From: Acidobacteriota bacterium
Lineage (GTDB): Bacteria > Acidobacteriota > UBA6911 > RPQK01
Length of the DNA: 10,233 nt
Assembly: GCA_003819755.1 (NCBI GenBank)
Contig: RPQK01000204.1
Coordinates: 1-10,233, forward strand
Reading direction: 5' to 3'
Below are positions 7,353-10,233 of this stretch, piece after piece (position 1 is the first letter of the stretch; every line of letters begins with the position of its first letter). The position numbers were made by a program, and so were the translations under genes. The notes under the pieces were generated by a model, which saw only the letters and a program-made list of their open reading frames with translations, was not told the origin of the DNA and made no database searches.

Positions 7353-9521
7353 ATGTTCTCCTCCCTCGTCATCGCACTCGCCCGACCTCAGCTCCGCTGG
7401 GTGTATCTTGCCCTCGCCGTCGTTCTCGGCGTCATCGTGATAGGCTTCGTCGATTTGACCCCCGAGGTCGGCTCGGACTTCTTCTTCTCGACGGATGATC
7501 CCAAGTTGCAGGCGGATACGAAAATCGACCAGATGTTCGCCTCGGGCCCGCAGATCATCGTCGCCGCTGAATCAAGCCAGGTCCAGTCCCCGGCGTACTT
7601 CGAGGAGATTTCACGGCTCTCTGCGGCTCTCGCCAAAGTCCCGGGGGTTTCCGAAGTCCGGTCGGTGACGAGTGGTCCGAAGAAGCCCGAAGACGCTTGG
7701 AAAAGTCCGCTGTGGCGCCGGCTCCTGATCGCGCCCGACGAGAAGGCGACCAATGTCATTATTCAGTTGAACACCGATGATTACGACCAGGTGGTTCCGC
7801 TGGTCGAAAAGGAGGTTCGGCGTCATGAGACGCCTCACTTCAACCTGGCTATTTCCGGTGTCCCGTTCGTGGCAGAGCAGATCAGCCGGAACCTGCTGCA
7901 GGATCTGAAAACATTCGGCTTGGCGGCCCTGATCATGTTCTCGGTTCTGATCATGCTGGTTTTTCGCTCCGTGCAGGTCTTGCTCGGCGCCCTCAGCGCC
8001 TGTGCCATTTCCGCTTTCTTGACTCTCCTGGCCGGGCCGCTGACCGGTATGGAAGCCGGCCTCCTGACACCGAATGTCTCGACGATCATCTTCGTGCTCA
8101 CGCTCTCCCACATCATGTTTCTCGCCGCCAACTGGACGAACGCGGCGCGACAGGAAGGGGCAGGGGCGTGCGGGGACGAAGACTTGCTGCGTAACGCCAT
8201 TCAATGGACGGTTCCCGGCTCCTTCTGGTCGATGGCTGCGAACCTTTTGGGGTTCCTCACACTGCTGCTGGTGGCTGCAAGACCGATCCGCCAGTTCGGC
8301 ATCTCCTGCTCGATTGGGGCGGTGATAGCATTCGCGACTGCCTACCTCGTTTTCCCGTCCTTTCTGAGGGCGGTTTCCGCGCATCACTTCGAGCGCTGGC
8401 CAGGGCTCGAGAAGCTGTCTGGCCTCCTCGGTTCCGGACGCCATACCTGGGCGTTGGTCACCGGCGCTGTACTGGCTCTCCTGGCCATTCCCGGACTCTG
8501 GCGCCTGAACACGGACCCAAGCCTGCTCGAGTACTTCAAGGAAGGGGAGCAACTGCGTGACGGGCTGGACCGGATCGACCGGACCGGCGGAAGCGTGCCG
8601 CTCAAGATAGCGATCGCTGACGGAGAGGGCGCGCCGCTCAACACCGACGAGGCCTACAAGCGACTTTGGCAGCTCCAGGAAGCTCTTGAGAAGGACAAGG
8701 ATGTCGGAACCGTAATCTCTCTGCCCGTTCTTCTTGCTGAGGCGAAGCGCCCGGCTCTTTCCTTCTTGTTGTCGCTCGAAGGACTGCTCAAACAGATGGA
8801 AAAGCCGGAGTACGGGAGTATCGCCGACTCGTTCGTCACTCGGGATCGACGCATGGCTTTGTTTTTCATCAGGATGAAGGAGTCAGGGCGGGACCAGGCA
8901 CGCGAAGAGGTGGTGCGACGGCTTGATTCCAAAGTCCGCCGCCATGGGTTCGTTCCGGTGCTGGTTGGCGGGCTCTACCGGCTGCAGGGGCAGTTGTCGA
9001 ACTTGATTGCGCGCAGCCTGCTGGAAGGACTGGTCTTCCTCTTCATTCTGTTTTCGCTGATCTCGGGAGTTATTTCTCGCAACGGCCGCGTCACTGCCGC
9101 GATGATTGCCTGTTTCTCGCTGATTCCCGTTCTGGTGCTGGGGATTATTGGATACCTGAGGATGTCTGTCGACCTGATTTCCGCGCCGGCGGCCAACGTG
9201 GCCCTCGGAATCGGAATCGACGGTATGTTCCATTTCGTCGTCCAGGCCAGGCGGATTTCGAGCGGCAGGTTCGGGGGGTGGGATCTCTGGCAGAAAGCAC
9301 GGGAGTTGGTGTGGCGGCCGGTCACCGCGTCTACCCTCATCATCTCCCTGGGGTTTGGCCTGTTCGGTCTCTCGCAGTTCCCGCCGACCCAGCGATTCGG
9401 GCTCGCGGTGGTCGGAGGGATGTTCGTCTCAGCGATCGTGGTGCTGTTGATTTTCCCGAGGGTGGCGGCGTATCTCACCGGCAGGGACCGATCCACGAAT
9501 TACACGAATGACACGAATTGA
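7353..9521 (+). CDS. RND superfamily exporter, MMPL/SSD type
   Basis: This 722-residue inner-membrane protein has the two-fold RND plan. Half one: TM1 (about 16-33), a periplasmic loop (35-185), then TMs near 187-205, 208-230, 243-260, 292-309 and 314-338. Half two: TM near 364-382, a loop (385-552), then TMs near 555-573, 579-600, 606-628, 656-673 and 683-703. GIGIDGMFHF (620-628) is the typical second-half SSD/MMPL segment. It likely exports a lipid or hydrophobic compound using the proton gradient; the substrate is unknown. At 722 residues it is shorter than typical HAE-type pumps (over 1000) and fits the compact MMPL group. ATG 7353 has no near Shine-Dalgarno. The tail T709-N722 and the TGA are encoded inside a palindrome, and the last residues (STNYTNDTN) look repeat-derived. 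Confidence 0.9.
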   Translation: MFSSLVIALARPQLRWVYLALAVVLGVIVIGFVDLTPEVGSDFFFSTDDPKLQADTKIDQMFASGPQIIVAAESSQVQSPAYFEEISRLSAALAKVPGVSEVRSVTSGPKKPEDAWKSPLWRRLLIAPDEKATNVIIQLNTDDYDQVVPLVEKEVRRHETPHFNLAISGVPFVAEQISRNLLQDLKTFGLAALIMFSVLIMLVFRSVQVLLGALSACAISAFLTLLAGPLTGMEAGLLTPNVSTIIFVLTLSHIMFLAANWTNAARQEGAGACGDEDLLRNAIQWTVPGSFWSMAANLLGFLTLLLVAARPIRQFGISCSIGAVIAFATAYLVFPSFLRAVSAHHFERWPGLEKLSGLLGSGRHTWALVTGAVLALLAIPGLWRLNTDPSLLEYFKEGEQLRDGLDRIDRTGGSVPLKIAIADGEGAPLNTDEAYKRLWQLQEALEKDKDVGTVISLPVLLAEAKRPALSFLLSLEGLLKQMEKPEYGSIADSFVTRDRRMALFFIRMKESGRDQAREEVVRRLDSKVRRHGFVPVLVGGLYRLQGQLSNLIARSLLEGLVFLFILFSLISGVISRNGRVTAAMIACFSLIPVLVLGIIGYLRMSVDLISAPAANVALGIGIDGMFHFVVQARRISSGRFGGWDLWQKARELVWRPVTASTLIISLGFGLFGLSQFPPTQRFGLAVVGGMFVSAIVVLLIFPRVAAYLTGRDRSTNYTNDTN

Positions 9522-9572
9522 ATCGATTCGATTCGTGTCATTCGTGTAATTCGTGGATCGGTTCCTGCCGGT
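9477..9572. repeat. 96-bp near-perfect palindrome, copy 2 of the CACGAATTACACGAAT family
   Basis: Base i pairs with base 17049-i from 9477/9572 to the centre at 9524/9525 with no loop. By direct reading 46 of 48 pairs match. The two exceptions (9486 G/9563 T and 9519 T/9530 G) become G-U wobble pairs in a + strand RNA, so the + transcript could fold into a hairpin with paired bases throughout apart from the turn. Inside each arm is a short periodic run (ACACGAAT-like units 9-10 bases apart). The left arm encodes the last 14 codons and the stop of the RND gene; the right end touches the stop codon (9572-9574) of the convergent dacB. It could terminate transcription in both directions, though it lacks a T-tract. 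The core is shared with 6077-6153. Confidence 0.93.
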
Positions 9573-10233
9573 CAGAGAGCCACGAGCAAATTGCAGATCT
9601 GGTCAATCGCTCGCTTAGCAGTATCCGAACTGTAGGAGTGATTGTTGACCATGATCGAGAAGGACAACATCTTCCCGGAGTTGGTCCGGACGTAACCGCC
9701 CAGTGTCGTCACGTTCTGCAGGCTACCGGTTTTCGCGAAAATCCTCAGGAAAGCCGGCCCGTTGAGCATCCTGCCCCGCAAAGTGCCGTCCAGCCCGGAA
9801 ATCGCCAACGTGTCGAGGAAATCCGGGAAGTAGGGTTTCGAGGAAATATGAGCCAGCAGCATGGTTTCGGCGCGAGGCGTGATCAGATTGTAGCGGGAAA
9901 GGCCCGAACCGTCGTGGAGCCGCGCGTTGGCCGATGTCACGCCCGCCTCTCCCAGGAAGTCGTAGACGACCTCGAGGCCTGCCTGATCTGATCCTGTGCC
10001 TTTGACCTGCGCGCCCAGGGTGCGCAGCAGAATTTCCGCATAGAGGTTCTGGCTCTTCTTGTTCGTGTAGCTGATGACGTCGAGCAGCGGCGGCGATTCA
10101 TGCAGATAGACCAGGTGCGCCGGCGGGCGGCCGAGCTCGTCGCCTGAGTGGCGGCCCCGAGCGATGCCCCTGACCTTGATTCCGAGCTTCACCAACCGTT
10201 CGCGCAGCAACCGGGCGGCATACAAAGCGGGGT
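9572..10233 (-). CDS. dacB: D-alanyl-D-alanine carboxypeptidase/endopeptidase, PBP4 type (partial, N-terminus off the right edge)
   Basis: This is the C-terminal part of an S13-family penicillin-binding protein, which acts in the periplasm to remove terminal D-Ala from, or cut cross-links in, peptidoglycan. The frame stays open to the edge (PALYAARLLRERL is typical of internal DacB sequence), so the TTG at 10225 is not the real start. The first catalytic motif (SxxK) and the signal peptide lie beyond the edge. Visible motifs, counted from the TTG codon: SQN at 58-60 (the SxN motif, in KKSQNLYAE), DGSGLSR at 105-111 and KTG at 165-167 (FAKTGSL). These show an intact active-site C-terminal half. 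The protein ends in ICNLLVAL. The stop codon abuts the 96-bp palindrome, and the gene converges on the RND exporter. Confidence 0.93.
   Translation of the reverse strand, partial: PALYAARLLRERLVKLGIKVRGIARGRHSGDELGRPPAHLVYLHESPPLLDVISYTNKKSQNLYAEILLRTLGAQVKGTGSDQAGLEVVYDFLGEAGVTSANARLHDGSGLSRYNLITPRAETMLLAHISSKPYFPDFLDTLAISGLDGTLRGRMLNGPAFLRIFAKTGSLQNVTTLGGYVRTNSGKMLSFSIMVNNHSYSSDTAKRAIDQICNLLVAL

Noticed and set aside
7611..8552. 313-residue antisense frame inside the RND gene
   Set aside because: The sense frame encodes clear RND membrane segments and motifs; the antisense product is Gln/Arg/Glu-rich without recognisable features.

Overview
The window reads as a chromosomal segment of a moderately GC-rich, diderm-type bacterium. 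It has compact co-oriented genes and several dispersed-type intergenic repeats. The phylum cannot be fixed from sequence alone. A bacillithiol-type BshA, a two-domain IspG, a Gld-like ABC cluster and an S13 (PBP4-type) peptidase together fit Acidobacteriota or a neighbouring phylum best. This is an inference, not a database result. I see no rRNA, tRNA, CRISPR array, prophage or transposase.

Layout. Positions 1-220 are non-coding: clusters of a 7-bp unit (AAGGATG) in direct and then inverted orientation, followed by a candidate promoter whose predicted start point falls on the ispG start codon. Positions 221-6071 look like one operon of five + strand genes: ispG (isoprenoid precursor synthesis), an ABC ATPase, an ABC-2 permease, a GldG-like membrane-anchored protein and a DUF4340 protein. 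The last four form the known but poorly understood Gld-like ABC module. Junctions are tight: a Shine-Dalgarno sequence starting inside the ispG stop codon, an ATGA overlap, a 1-bp gap and a 25-bp gap.

Positions 6072-6171 hold an imperfect palindromic repeat. A second + strand pair follows: bshA (first step of bacillithiol synthesis) and a 12-TM RND/MMPL-family exporter. Between them lies a short remnant resembling the same repeat. The exporter ends inside a 96-bp, almost perfect palindrome (9477-9572). This element shares its core with the repeat at 6077-6153 and sits exactly between the exporter and a convergent, edge-truncated PBP4-like D-Ala-D-Ala carboxypeptidase (dacB) on the - strand.

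How the genes relate. IspG feeds the undecaprenyl phosphate needed for cell wall synthesis, and DacB trims peptidoglycan. The ABC module and the RND protein are envelope transport systems, and BshA makes a redox thiol precursor. The window is therefore mostly housekeeping and envelope functions. The most unusual content is the repeats: two palindromes of one family that extend into the flanking DNA and, in one case, encode the end of a protein, plus a heptamer array that closes all reading frames from both sides. I found no clear candidate for a wholly new multi-gene system; the Gld-like ABC module is the closest to functionally undescribed.
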